From: an uncultured Ruminococcus sp.
Lineage (GTDB): Bacteria; Bacillota; Clostridia; Oscillospirales; CAG-272
Length of the DNA: 43,876 nt
Assembly (NCBI GenBank): GCA_900551005.1
Contig: URUL01000008.1
Span: forward strand, 1-43,876
Direction of reading: 5' to 3'
The notes below the pieces were generated by a model. The model was given only the letters and a program-made list of their open reading frames with translations. It ran no database searches and had not been told where the DNA came from. Positions 7,735 to 15,239 of this stretch are shown piece by piece (within the stretch, counting starts at the first letter, position 1; every line of letters begins with the position of its first letter). A program made the position numbers and the translations under genes.

Positions 7735-8733
7735 ATGTTTGCTCAACTGAAAAAATTCATTCTTGCTTCCGGCGTTTCCGGAAATGAAAAAGGCATAAGC
7801 TCTGTCATAGCCGCCGATATAGCGCCCTATGTGGACGAGGTTTACAGCGATGCCATGGGGAATCTGATAGCACATAAGAAGGGAAGCTCGGAGAACGCGA
7901 AAAAGCTCATGTTTGCGGCGCATATGGACGAAATAGGCTTTATGGCAACATTTATAGACGAGAAGGGCTTTATCCGCGTATCAAAGATGGGCGGTATCAA
8001 CTATGCCGCGGCGGCTTTTTCCTCCGTCGTATTCGATAACGGCACGCTCGGTGCACTTGTTCCCGACGGCAGGACAGCGCCCAAGGATTATCGCCCCGAG
8101 GTATTTTATGTCGATATCGGCGCAAAGGACAAAAAGGATGCCGAGCGCCGTGTCAAGATAGGAGATTTCTGTCGTGTTGTTCCGAGCCTGAATAAGCTCT
8201 GCGGCTCACGCGTATGCGGCAGACCGATAGATGACAGGATCGGCTGCTATATGCTCTTTGATACGGCAAAGGCGATGAAGTAATGCGAAAACGACACGTA
8301 CTTTGTCTTTACCGTGCAGGAGGAGGTCGGTGTTCGCGGAGCCAAGACCTCTGCCTTCGAGATACAGCCCGATTATGCCGTTGCCGTTGATATAGGCGGA
8401 TGCGGAGATACGCCGAACTGCAATCCCATGGCGATCGCCATGGGCAAGGGCGCGGCTATAAAACTCAAGGACGGCATGGTTATTTGTCATGAGAAGATGA
8501 TATCGCTCATGAAGAATATCGCGAAAGAGAGAAAAATTCCTTATCAGCTCGAGATCCTCGAGAGCGGCGGCACGGATACCTGTATGCTTCAGCAGGCGGC
8601 AGGCGGCTGTATCGCGGGTGCTGTTTCCATGCCCACAAGATACGGACACAGCGGAGTCGAAATCATTGATATGAACGATGCAAAATCCGGAATCGCCATC
8701 ATGGCGGGGCTTTGCGAAACGGTACTTGACTGA
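7735..8733 (+). pseudogene. M42 family metallopeptidase, third paralogue, interrupted by in-frame TAA
   Basis: Read through, the frame gives about 332 residues with all M42 ligands: H63 (AAHMDEIG), D166 (PIDDRIG), E196-E197 (QEEVG), D219 (AVDIGG) and H305 (YGHSG). A TAA at 8281-8283 (codon 183) interrupts it between the metal aspartate and the Glu-Glu pair; the next codons (CENDTYFVFTVQEEVG) continue in the same frame with full conservation. No frameshift is involved. The N-terminal product alone would lack half the active site. The gene follows its upstream paralogue by 10 bases, with GGAGAATCAT before the ATG. A real nonsense mutation, a sequence error and readthrough are all possible. Confidence 0.85.
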
Positions 8734-8744
8734 GGGGAGAAAAA

Positions 8745-9998
8745 ATGCAGTTTTCCGATAAGATCTTAAGCCTTGCGGCGCAGGCTGAAAAGGAGCTTCG
8801 ACCGCATTTCGACGAATTTGACCGCATAGCGTATGTCAATACCGCACGCGTGCTGGAGGCCTTCTCGGCACATAGAGTATCCGAGGCGATGTTTGCGCCC
8901 TCTACGGGATATGGCTATGGCGATATCGGCAGAGACGCGCTGGACGCGATATATGCCGACGTTTTCGGTGCGGAGGCGGCTTTTGTGCGCCACAATATCG
9001 TAAACGGCACGCAGGCGATAGCCATAGGACTTTTCGGTTTGCTCCGTCCGGGTGACGGCATGCTTTCCGTCACGGGGAAGCCTTATGATACCTTAAACGA
9101 GGTCATAGGCGCCGGTATGCAGAACGGCGACGGCTCGCTCGCCGATTTCGGTATAAAATACGATGACGTGAGTCTGCTCCCGAGCGGCGAAGTGGATTAC
9201 CCGGGCATAGAAAAGAAGATCGCCGAATACGGCGGGGCTCTCAAGGTCATATTCATTCAGCGCTCCAAGGGATATATGAACCGTCCGACGCTTTCTTCGG
9301 CACAGATAGGCGATATCATCAAATTCGTCAAGGCACGGTGCGGCGCATATGTCGCCGTGGATAATTGCTATGGCGAATTCTGTGATGAATCCGAGCCGAC
9401 GGCATACGGCGCAGACCTGATCATGGGTTCGCTGATAAAAAATCCCGGTGGCGGCATGGCGGAATGCGGCGGCTATATTGCCGGGACGAGGCGTGCGGTG
9501 GAGCTCGCCTCCTACAGGCAGACGACAGTCGGCATAGGCACGGAATGCGGTGCGACGATAGGGCAGAACAGAAATATGTTCAAGGGCTTTTTCTATGCGC
9601 CGCACACGGTGGCTCAGGCGAAGAAGACGGCGGCGCTCGCGGCATATATGTTTGATAAACTCGACTATGCGGTAGAGCCCTCATGGGGCGATGAACGCCA
9701 TGATATCATCCAGACGGTGCGCCTCGGCACACCCGAGGGGCTTTGCGCTTTCTGCCGCGGTATTCAGTCGGGCTCGCCCGTCGATGCGAACGTCACGCCC
9801 GAGCCGTGGGATATGCCGGGATATACCGACAAGGTCATCATGGCGGCGGGGACGTTTGTTTCCGGAGCGTCAATAGAGCTTTCGGCAGACGGACCTCTTC
9901 GTGCACCGTATACGGCGTTTTTCCAAGGCGGTCTTACCTACGAGAGCGGCAAATATGCCATCATGACGGCGGCAGAGATGATTCTTGCGGAGAAATAA
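8745..9998 (+). CDS. PLP-dependent methionine gamma-lyase family protein (aluminium resistance protein type)
   Basis: A fold-type I PLP enzyme of 417 residues, of the family often named aluminium resistance protein or methionine gamma-lyase-like. The likely PLP lysine is K232 in MGSLIKNPGGG. Other conserved segments are FAPSTGYGYGD, VRHNIVNGTQAI, and the substrate region around PYTAFFQGGLTYESGK. The true substrate in this family is not well established. It ends the rsmA-to-peptidase run (gap of 11 bases from the M42 gene) and is followed by a terminator. Pairing with three peptidases may indicate use of sulfur amino acids released from peptides, which is inference. Confidence 0.88.
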   Translation: MQFSDKILSLAAQAEKELRPHFDEFDRIAYVNTARVLEAFSAHRVSEAMFAPSTGYGYGDIGRDALDAIYADVFGAEAAFVRHNIVNGTQAIAIGLFGLLRPGDGMLSVTGKPYDTLNEVIGAGMQNGDGSLADFGIKYDDVSLLPSGEVDYPGIEKKIAEYGGALKVIFIQRSKGYMNRPTLSSAQIGDIIKFVKARCGAYVAVDNCYGEFCDESEPTAYGADLIMGSLIKNPGGGMAECGGYIAGTRRAVELASYRQTTVGIGTECGATIGQNRNMFKGFFYAPHTVAQAKKTAALAAYMFDKLDYAVEPSWGDERHDIIQTVRLGTPEGLCAFCRGIQSGSPVDANVTPEPWDMPGYTDKVIMAAGTFVSGASIELSADGPLRAPYTAFFQGGLTYESGKYAIMTAAEMILAEK

Positions 9999-10015
9999 GC
10001 GATATTTTGAATAGG

Positions 10016-10041
10016 GGAGGCTCAGAAGCAGCCTCCTTTTT
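10016..10041 (+). terminator. Intrinsic terminator
   Basis: GGAGGCT (10016-10022) pairs with AGCCTCC (10030-10036) around a 7-base loop, followed by TTTTTC. It ends the murD/M42/PLP transcript just before spoIIGA. Confidence 0.85.
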
Positions 10042-10074
10042 CTTTTTGAAAAATAATTTTTCTTTGCGATTTAT

Positions 10075-10108
10075 TTTGACAAAATAGTACGCACCTTCTG
10101 TGTATAAT
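10075..10108 (+). promoter_or_regulatory. Spo0A-type spoIIG promoter
   Basis: TTGACA at 10076-10081 and TATAAT at 10103-10108 are separated by 21 bases, too far for ordinary sigma-A promoters. In Bacillus subtilis the spoIIG promoter has a similar over-long spacer and needs phosphorylated Spo0A. On the minus strand TTTGTCAAA overlaps the -35 box and fits the 0A-box consensus (TTTGTCRAA). The location directly upstream of spoIIGA makes Spo0A control likely. Confidence 0.7.
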
Positions 10109-10142
10109 AAAAGCATAGAAGACGATGCGGAGGCGGTTCATT

Positions 10143-11006
10143 TTGGAATACATATACGGCGATGTGCTGTTTGTGATAAATTTCAGCATGGATTTTCTCG
10201 CGCTTTACATATCGGGCAAGCTCATGCACCTGAAAATGAGCCGACTGCGGCTGATCCTTGCCGCCACAATAGGCGGTATATACGGCGTGGCGGCAGTGGC
10301 TTATCTTTCGGGCTTTGCGGAAAAGGCGGCTTCCGTCTTATTCGGAATAATAGTGTGCATGACAGCTCATTATCATAAGGATATAAGGAGATTCACTTCG
10401 GTTTTTGTACTTTTCTTCGGCGTCAGTCTTTTCATGGGCGGTGCCATGACTTTTATATATTCAAATCTCGGAAAATATAAAAGCTACATTCAGATCGGAG
10501 GTGCAATATACACCGTGCTGGACGATATACCGATATATGCTTTTGCGGCGATAGCCGCGGTGTCGGTTTTGCTTTCATGGACAGTCGGGAGGCTTTTCTC
10601 AAGAAAGAGGCTTTCTCATGCCTGCAAGGTAATCGTGGATTTCGGCGGGAAGAGAAGCGAGATAAGCTGTCTTGTGGACAGCGGAAATCTGCTTTGCGAT
10701 CCGATAAGCGGAACGCCCGTCATGTTCATATCCGAAAAGGAGCTCGGCATCATTCCGAAGGCTTTGCATGAAGCACTTGAGGGCAAGACGGACGGACTTG
10801 ATTTCGATCTCATAAGAAAACTGCGTTTTATCCCGGCATCAACCGTTGCCGGAAGCAGAATCATCGTTGCCGCGGTACCCGATACCGTATATATCAATAC
10901 GGGCGGAGAAAATTATGAGGCAAAAAGGGTGTATATTTCAATAGACCGCGATGGCAATGATTTCGGCGGCTATGGCGGGATCGTTCCGCTTTCGCTCTGC
11001 ACATAG
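10143..11006 (+). CDS. spoIIGA: Sporulation sigma-E processing protease
   Basis: Membrane aspartic protease that removes the pro-sequence of sigma-E in the mother cell. Seen: an N-terminal membrane domain of several hydrophobic helices (about residues 1-155), then a soluble domain with the aspartic protease motif CLVDSGNLLCDP (catalytic D179) and a conserved MFISEKE. The TTG at 10143 is chosen because GGAGG lies 9 bases upstream and the protein then begins MEYIYGDVLFVINF, the usual SpoIIGA start; the earlier in-frame ATG at 10125 lacks a site. 287 residues. It ends in TAG, the only terminal TAG in the window, overlapping the sigE ribosome binding site (TAGGAGG). Confidence 0.93.
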   Translation: MEYIYGDVLFVINFSMDFLALYISGKLMHLKMSRLRLILAATIGGIYGVAAVAYLSGFAEKAASVLFGIIVCMTAHYHKDIRRFTSVFVLFFGVSLFMGGAMTFIYSNLGKYKSYIQIGGAIYTVLDDIPIYAFAAIAAVSVLLSWTVGRLFSRKRLSHACKVIVDFGGKRSEISCLVDSGNLLCDPISGTPVMFISEKELGIIPKALHEALEGKTDGLDFDLIRKLRFIPASTVAGSRIIVAAVPDTVYINTGGENYEAKRVYISIDRDGNDFGGYGGIVPLSLCT

Positions 11007-11017
11007 GAGGTGCTTGC

Positions 11018-11722
11018 ATGCTTTTTTATAAAATAAAACTTTTCTTTTCAAAGCTTTTCCTGCGTCTGAAGCTCAGGGGCGAAACACACTACATAGGGAC
11101 TGCGGAAACTCTGCCGCCCCCGCTTTCTCCCGAGGAAGAGGAGGAAATACTCGGACTGCTCGATGAAAGCAGGGAAAACCGCCGTAAGCTCGTGGAGAGG
11201 AATCTCCGCCTCGGCGTATACATAGCGAAGAAATTTGAAAACACGGGCATAGGACTCGAGGATCTGATCTCCATAGGAACGATAGGGCTGATCAAGGCGG
11301 CGAATACTTTTCGTCCCGACAAAATAATCAAGTTGGCGACATATGCCTCCCGGTGTATCGAAAACGAGATACTGATGTACATACGGAAAAGCGGAAATAT
11401 CAAAACAGAGCTTTCCTTTGACGAGCCGCTGAGTACGGATTGGGACGGAAATGAGCTGCTTCTCTCCGACGTTCTCGGTGATGACGAGGGCGTCGGCAAA
11501 AAGCTGGAGGATGAAGAGGACAAGAAGATAATAGCCGAGGCGATATCGGGACTCGGCGAGAGAGAGCGGGAGATCATAGAGCTTCGGTTCGGACTTAACG
11601 GCAAAAAGGAAAAGACTCAGAAAGAGGTGGCAGATATGCTCGGCATCTCACAATCTTACATTTCCCGTCTGGAGAAGAAGATCATAGACCGCTTAAGGAG
11701 CGAAATTGAGGGGAAAATCTGA
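11018..11722 (+). CDS. sigE: RNA polymerase sporulation sigma factor E (pro-sigma-E)
   Basis: Early mother-cell sigma factor of endospore formation. Seen: an amphipathic pro-sequence (residues 1 to about 25) followed by HYIGTAETLPPPL, which marks the SpoIIGA cleavage region; region 2 with ERNLRLGVYIAKKFENTG and EDLISIGTIGLIKA; and region 4 with a helix-turn-helix (KTQKEVADMLGISQSYISRLE). It is 234 residues, normal. Only 11 bases separate it from spoIIGA. In Bacillus and many Clostridia sigG comes next; here rpmE does. Confidence 0.97.
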   Translation: MLFYKIKLFFSKLFLRLKLRGETHYIGTAETLPPPLSPEEEEEILGLLDESRENRRKLVERNLRLGVYIAKKFENTGIGLEDLISIGTIGLIKAANTFRPDKIIKLATYASRCIENEILMYIRKSGNIKTELSFDEPLSTDWDGNELLLSDVLGDDEGVGKKLEDEEDKKIIAEAISGLGEREREIIELRFGLNGKKEKTQKEVADMLGISQSYISRLEKKIIDRLRSEIEGKI

Positions 11723-11751
11723 AAAAATATCAAAAAAATCAAAAAAAGGTA

Positions 11752-11780
11752 TTGCAATATTTGAGAATGTATGATAAAAT
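11752..11780 (+). promoter_or_regulatory. Promoter of rpmE
   Basis: TTGCAA at 11752-11757 and TAAAAT at 11775-11780 with a 17-bp spacer, 40 bases before the rpmE start. GTGAGGTGTAAACA supplies the ribosome binding site. Confidence 0.7.
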
Positions 11781-11820
11781 GACAATTACTGCGATTATAT
11801 TGTATTGTGAGGTGTAAACA

Positions 11821-12024
11821 ATGAAAGAAGGAATCCATCCTAACTATGTTGACGCGACTGTAAGATGCGCGTGCGGCGAAGTTATAAATACAAAATCCAC
11901 AAAAGGTGATTTCCGTGTTGAAATCTGCTCAAAATGTCATCCCTTCTTTACCGGCAAGCAGAAGTTTGTAGATGCCGGCGGACGTGTTGATAAGTTCAGA
12001 AAGCGTCTGGAAGGTAAGAAATAA
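11821..12024 (+). CDS. rpmE: 50S ribosomal protein bL31, zinc-binding type
   Basis: Small large-subunit ribosomal protein (67 residues). It keeps four cysteines, C16, C18, C36 and C39 (CAC and CSKC), so it is the zinc-containing form rather than the zinc-independent paralogue. The HPNYVDATV start and the CHPFFTGKQKFVDAGGRVDKF end are characteristic. It stands alone between its own promoter and a strong terminator. Confidence 0.98.
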   Translation: MKEGIHPNYVDATVRCACGEVINTKSTKGDFRVEICSKCHPFFTGKQKFVDAGGRVDKFRKRLEGKK

Positions 12025-12045
12025 TTTTATATTATTTGCCTGATT

Positions 12046-12088
12046 GAGCGAGAGAAAGCGCCTGTTGCGTTTTTCTTTCGCTCTTTTT
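12046..12088 (+). terminator. Intrinsic terminator after rpmE
   Basis: GAGCGAGAGAAA (from 12046) pairs with TTTCTTTCGCTC (to 12083, one G-T), followed by TTTTT. The hflX start is about 20 bases further on, so readthrough could feed hflX. Confidence 0.8.
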
Positions 12089-12108
12089 CTCTGAAAGGAA
12101 GTGATAAT

Positions 12109-13380
12109 ATGACGGAAAATATTCTGGGAAAAGAGAAAAAGAAAACAAAAGCCATTCTCGTTTCGCTTATTACTAAGGATATGAGCGAAAATGAAGCGGA
12201 TATATCGCTCTGTGAGCTGGAGCGTCTCTGCGATACGGCGGGTGCAGAAGTCTTTGCGAAAATGATGCAGAATAAGGAAACGCCGGACCCGAGGACGTAT
12301 ATCGGAAAAGGCAAGGTGAGCGAGCTTTCCGAGCTATGTAAAAACAACGAGGTCAATACGGTGGTTTTCGACTGCGAGCTCTCGCCCTCACAGATACGTA
12401 ATCTGGAGGACGATATCGGCGGTGAAGTCAGCGTGATAGACCGCAGTATGCTCATTCTCGATATTTTCGCTTTGCATGCGGTGACGGGCGAGGGCAAGCT
12501 TCAGGTAGAGCTGGCACAGCTTAAGTATACCGTTCCGCGTCTTGTCGGAAAAGGACTCGAGCTCTCGAGGCTCGGAGGCGGCGTCGGTACGAGAGGTCCC
12601 GGTGCGAGCAAACTGGAGACGGACAGGCGTCACGTCAAGCGCAGAATGGATATGCTCGAGGCACAGATTAAAGAATTGGCAAAATACCGCGAGATTCAGC
12701 GTGCCCAGCGAGACAGAAGCGGCATATTCAAATTTGCCGTTGCGGGATATACGAACGCGGGCAAGTCGACACTTCTCAACAGGCTGACGGATGCGGGTAT
12801 CCTCTCCGAGGATAAGCTTTTTGCCACGCTGGACCCTACTACACGCAAATTCACGCTTCCTTCGGGAGAAGAAGTGCTCATAACGGATACGGTAGGCTTT
12901 ATCCGCAATCTGCCGCACCATCTGATAAAGGCATTCAAGAGTACCTTTGAAGAGGTGTGCCATGCAGATGCCATTATCGTCATGGCAGATGCTTCCGACC
13001 CCGAGGCGGATTCTCAGCTGGCTGTGACGGAAAAGCTGATAGAAGAGCTTGGCGCAGGCGATAAGCCGATCATATACGTTTACAACAAGTGTGACAAGGG
13101 AATCGCCTGTCATCATGCTGCTCCCACGGAAAACAGCGTATATATTTCCGCGCTGACGGGAGACGGCATAGAGAAGTTGACGGACAAGCTCGAGAGTATT
13201 GCCTCGGACGGCAAAAAGCTCTGCATTTTCGAAATACCGAATGACAAGATCGGCTTGATAAATTCCATTTACGCGAATGCTGCCGTACAAAATGTCGAGT
13301 ACGGCGAGAACGGCGCCTTGGTCAGTGCCGTGGCTGATAAAAAAGCACGGGGCATGTTTGAAAAATACAGGAAAGAATAA
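12109..13380 (+). CDS. hflX: Ribosome-associated GTPase HflX
   Basis: GTPase that binds the 50S subunit and helps split or rescue stalled ribosomes. Seen: the N-terminal HflX domain (PDPRTYIGKGK, FDCELSPSQIRNLE), a glycine-rich linker (LSRLGGGVGTRGPG), then the G domain with G1 GYTNAGKSTL (about 216-225), G3 DTVGFIRNLP and G4 NKCD. 423 residues fits the family. The start follows AAGGAAGTGATAAT. The next gene begins 15 bases after the stop. Confidence 0.97.
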   Translation: MTENILGKEKKKTKAILVSLITKDMSENEADISLCELERLCDTAGAEVFAKMMQNKETPDPRTYIGKGKVSELSELCKNNEVNTVVFDCELSPSQIRNLEDDIGGEVSVIDRSMLILDIFALHAVTGEGKLQVELAQLKYTVPRLVGKGLELSRLGGGVGTRGPGASKLETDRRHVKRRMDMLEAQIKELAKYREIQRAQRDRSGIFKFAVAGYTNAGKSTLLNRLTDAGILSEDKLFATLDPTTRKFTLPSGEEVLITDTVGFIRNLPHHLIKAFKSTFEEVCHADAIIVMADASDPEADSQLAVTEKLIEELGAGDKPIIYVYNKCDKGIACHHAAPTENSVYISALTGDGIEKLTDKLESIASDGKKLCIFEIPNDKIGLINSIYANAAVQNVEYGENGALVSAVADKKARGMFEKYRKE

Positions 13381-13394
13381 AGGCAGGAGAGGGC

Positions 13395-14027
13395 ATGAAG
13401 GGAGAAATGACCACGGTGGCACGCGCGGCAAGCGCGGAGTTCACAGAGAAGAGAAGTGTTTTCATCGGTCATACGGCGAGCGTTTCCGATGCGGCGGCGG
13501 CAGAGGCTTTTATCGCCTCCGTGAAGAAGAAATACAGCGATGCGCGCCATAATGTTTGGGCATATCTTCTGCGTGACGGTGCCATGCGCTACAGCGACGA
13601 CGGCGAACCGCAGGGAACAGGCGGTGTTCCCGTTCTCGAGGTGCTGAAAAAGAGCGGACTCTGCAATATTGCAGTCGTTGTCACCCGATATTTCGGCGGG
13701 ATACTGCTCGGAGCGGGAGGTCTTTCCCGCGCCTATTCCAAGGCGGCAACGATGGCGATAGCCGAAGCAGGGACGGTGACATACAGTCTTTTTACCGAAT
13801 GTTTGCTCTCGTGTGATTACGGAGAATATCGCAAATTACTGTATGAAATGGAAAAGTTTGATATAATAATAGATAATACGGTGTTTGAAAACGATGTGAA
13901 AATATATTTTTCCGTAAACAAAAATGAAGCCGAGAAATTGATTTCACAGATTTCAGCCTCCACAAATGCCAAAAGAAATGCCGAGATTATCGGCGAACGC
14001 TTCGACATACCGAAAAAACAGGCATAA
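13395..14027 (+). CDS. YigZ/IMPACT family protein
   Basis: A 210-residue member of the YigZ (IMPACT/UPF0029) family; the exact role in bacteria is unclear, possibly translation-linked. Seen: EFTEKRSVFIGH, then the family hallmark RYSDDGEPQGTGGVPVLEVL (about residues 64-83), and VVVTRYFGGILLGAGGLSRAYSKA; a C-terminal ferredoxin-like domain follows. It lies directly after hflX, consistent with a translation role, which is inference. The ATG at 13395 has GGCAGGAGAGGGC upstream. Confidence 0.93.
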   Translation: MKGEMTTVARAASAEFTEKRSVFIGHTASVSDAAAAEAFIASVKKKYSDARHNVWAYLLRDGAMRYSDDGEPQGTGGVPVLEVLKKSGLCNIAVVVTRYFGGILLGAGGLSRAYSKAATMAIAEAGTVTYSLFTECLLSCDYGEYRKLLYEMEKFDIIIDNTVFENDVKIYFSVNKNEAEKLISQISASTNAKRNAEIIGERFDIPKKQA

Positions 14028-14061
14028 AATCGAATTTTTTTGCGAAAAAAGCAGGAAAATC

Positions 14062-14080
14062 CGCACCTTCTGCGTATATT
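14062..14080 (+). promoter_or_regulatory. Promoter-like element shared with the spoIIG promoter region
   Basis: CGCACCTTCTG at 14062-14072 leads into CGTATATT. The same 17-mer with one change is found at 10090-10106, where it forms the spacer and -10 box of the spoIIG promoter. No good -35 box lies 17 bases upstream. It is more than 100 bases before dgt and so could start a long leader. Confidence 0.45.
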
Positions 14081-14118
14081 ATCATTGTAAAAGAACGAAT
14101 GCGTTTATTTTGCCCCCG

Positions 14119-14158
14119 AAAAGGTAAAATGAACTTGTCATTCTTGCCTTTTATTTTT
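14119..14158 (+). terminator. Terminator or attenuator in the dgt leader
   Basis: AAAAGG (14119-14124) and AATGA (14128-14132) pair with TCATT (14138-14142) and CCTTTT (14147-14152) around an ACTTG loop and a small internal loop, followed by ATTTTT. It lies before dgt and after the promoter-like element, so it could attenuate the dgt-dnaG-rpoD operon. Confidence 0.5.
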
Positions 14159-14186
14159 ACGATAAAAAACAGGAGGTGCGGAATTT

Positions 14187-15200
14187 TTGACTATAGCGGA
14201 ACAGAATATGGAAATGGAGCACAAAACGCTTTCACGTTATGCCTGCCTCAGCGAAAATTCGCGCGGAAGAGAAATTCCGATAGCACCGTGTGATGTTCGC
14301 ACGGTCTTTCAGAGGGACAGGGACAGGATCGTTCATGCGAAATCCTTTCGCCGACTTATGCATAAAACGCAGGTATTTCTTTCGCCTGAGGACGACCATT
14401 ACAGAACGCGCCTGACACATACGCTTGAGGTAACGCAGATTGCTAAGACGATAGCGCGCGGTCTGCGGCTCAATGAGGACCTCTGCGAGGCGGCGGCGCT
14501 CGGGCATGACCTCGGACATACGCCCTTCGGCCATGCGGGGGAGAGAGTTCTTCAGGAGAATTTTTCGCCGGATTTCACGCATTACAAGCAGAGTCTGCGC
14601 GTTGTCGAAAAGCTGGAAAACGGCGGTCAGGGGCTTAATCTCACCTTTGAGGTGCGCGACGGCATACTGCACCATTCCGGCTCGATCATTGCTCCTTCCG
14701 GTGCCGCTACGCTGGAGGGGTCTGTAGTAAAATTTTCCGACAAAATAGCTTATATCAATCATGATATAGACGACGCAATACGCGGAAGGATACTTTCCGA
14801 AAGTGATATTCCGCGTGAACTCTCGGAGGTACTCGGCTTTACCCATTCGCAGAGAATAGCAACTATGGTGAAGGATCTGATCTACCACAGCGAGGATAAA
14901 CCCGAGATTTCCATGTCACCGGAGGTCCTCGACGCCACGCTGAAGCTGCGTGATTTTCTGAATGAAAATGTTTATATCAATCCCGCGGCAAAATCCGAGG
15001 AAGTCCATGCGATGGATATGCTGGCAAGGCTGTATGAATATCTTGTGAAAAATCCGGACAAAATGCCGTCGGAATTTCTGCGCGATGACGGTGACAGCAT
15101 AGAACGCAAGGTCGCCGACTATATAGCGGGAATGACGGACAGATATGCGATCAATCTTTTCGAAGATCTGTTTATACCGAAGCTCTGGAAGTTGAAATAA
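14187..15200 (+). CDS. dgt: dGTP triphosphohydrolase-like HD domain protein
   Basis: HD-superfamily hydrolase that converts dGTP (or related dNTPs) to nucleoside and triphosphate. Seen: the TFQRDRDRIVHAKSFRRL segment, the first metal histidine in RTRLTHTLEV, the HD pair in GHDLGHTPFGHAGE (about residues 110-123), and DKIAYINHDIDD. 337 residues matches the shorter dgt type found in Firmicutes. The start is TTG at 14187, 7 bases after AGGAGGTG. dnaG follows after 39 bases, a common gene order in Clostridia. Confidence 0.94.
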   Translation: MTIAEQNMEMEHKTLSRYACLSENSRGREIPIAPCDVRTVFQRDRDRIVHAKSFRRLMHKTQVFLSPEDDHYRTRLTHTLEVTQIAKTIARGLRLNEDLCEAAALGHDLGHTPFGHAGERVLQENFSPDFTHYKQSLRVVEKLENGGQGLNLTFEVRDGILHHSGSIIAPSGAATLEGSVVKFSDKIAYINHDIDDAIRGRILSESDIPRELSEVLGFTHSQRIATMVKDLIYHSEDKPEISMSPEVLDATLKLRDFLNENVYINPAAKSEEVHAMDMLARLYEYLVKNPDKMPSEFLRDDGDSIERKVADYIAGMTDRYAINLFEDLFIPKLWKLK

Positions 15201-15239
15201 TGCGGTTCTCCGTGAATCAACAGTAAAGGAGGTGGGCGA

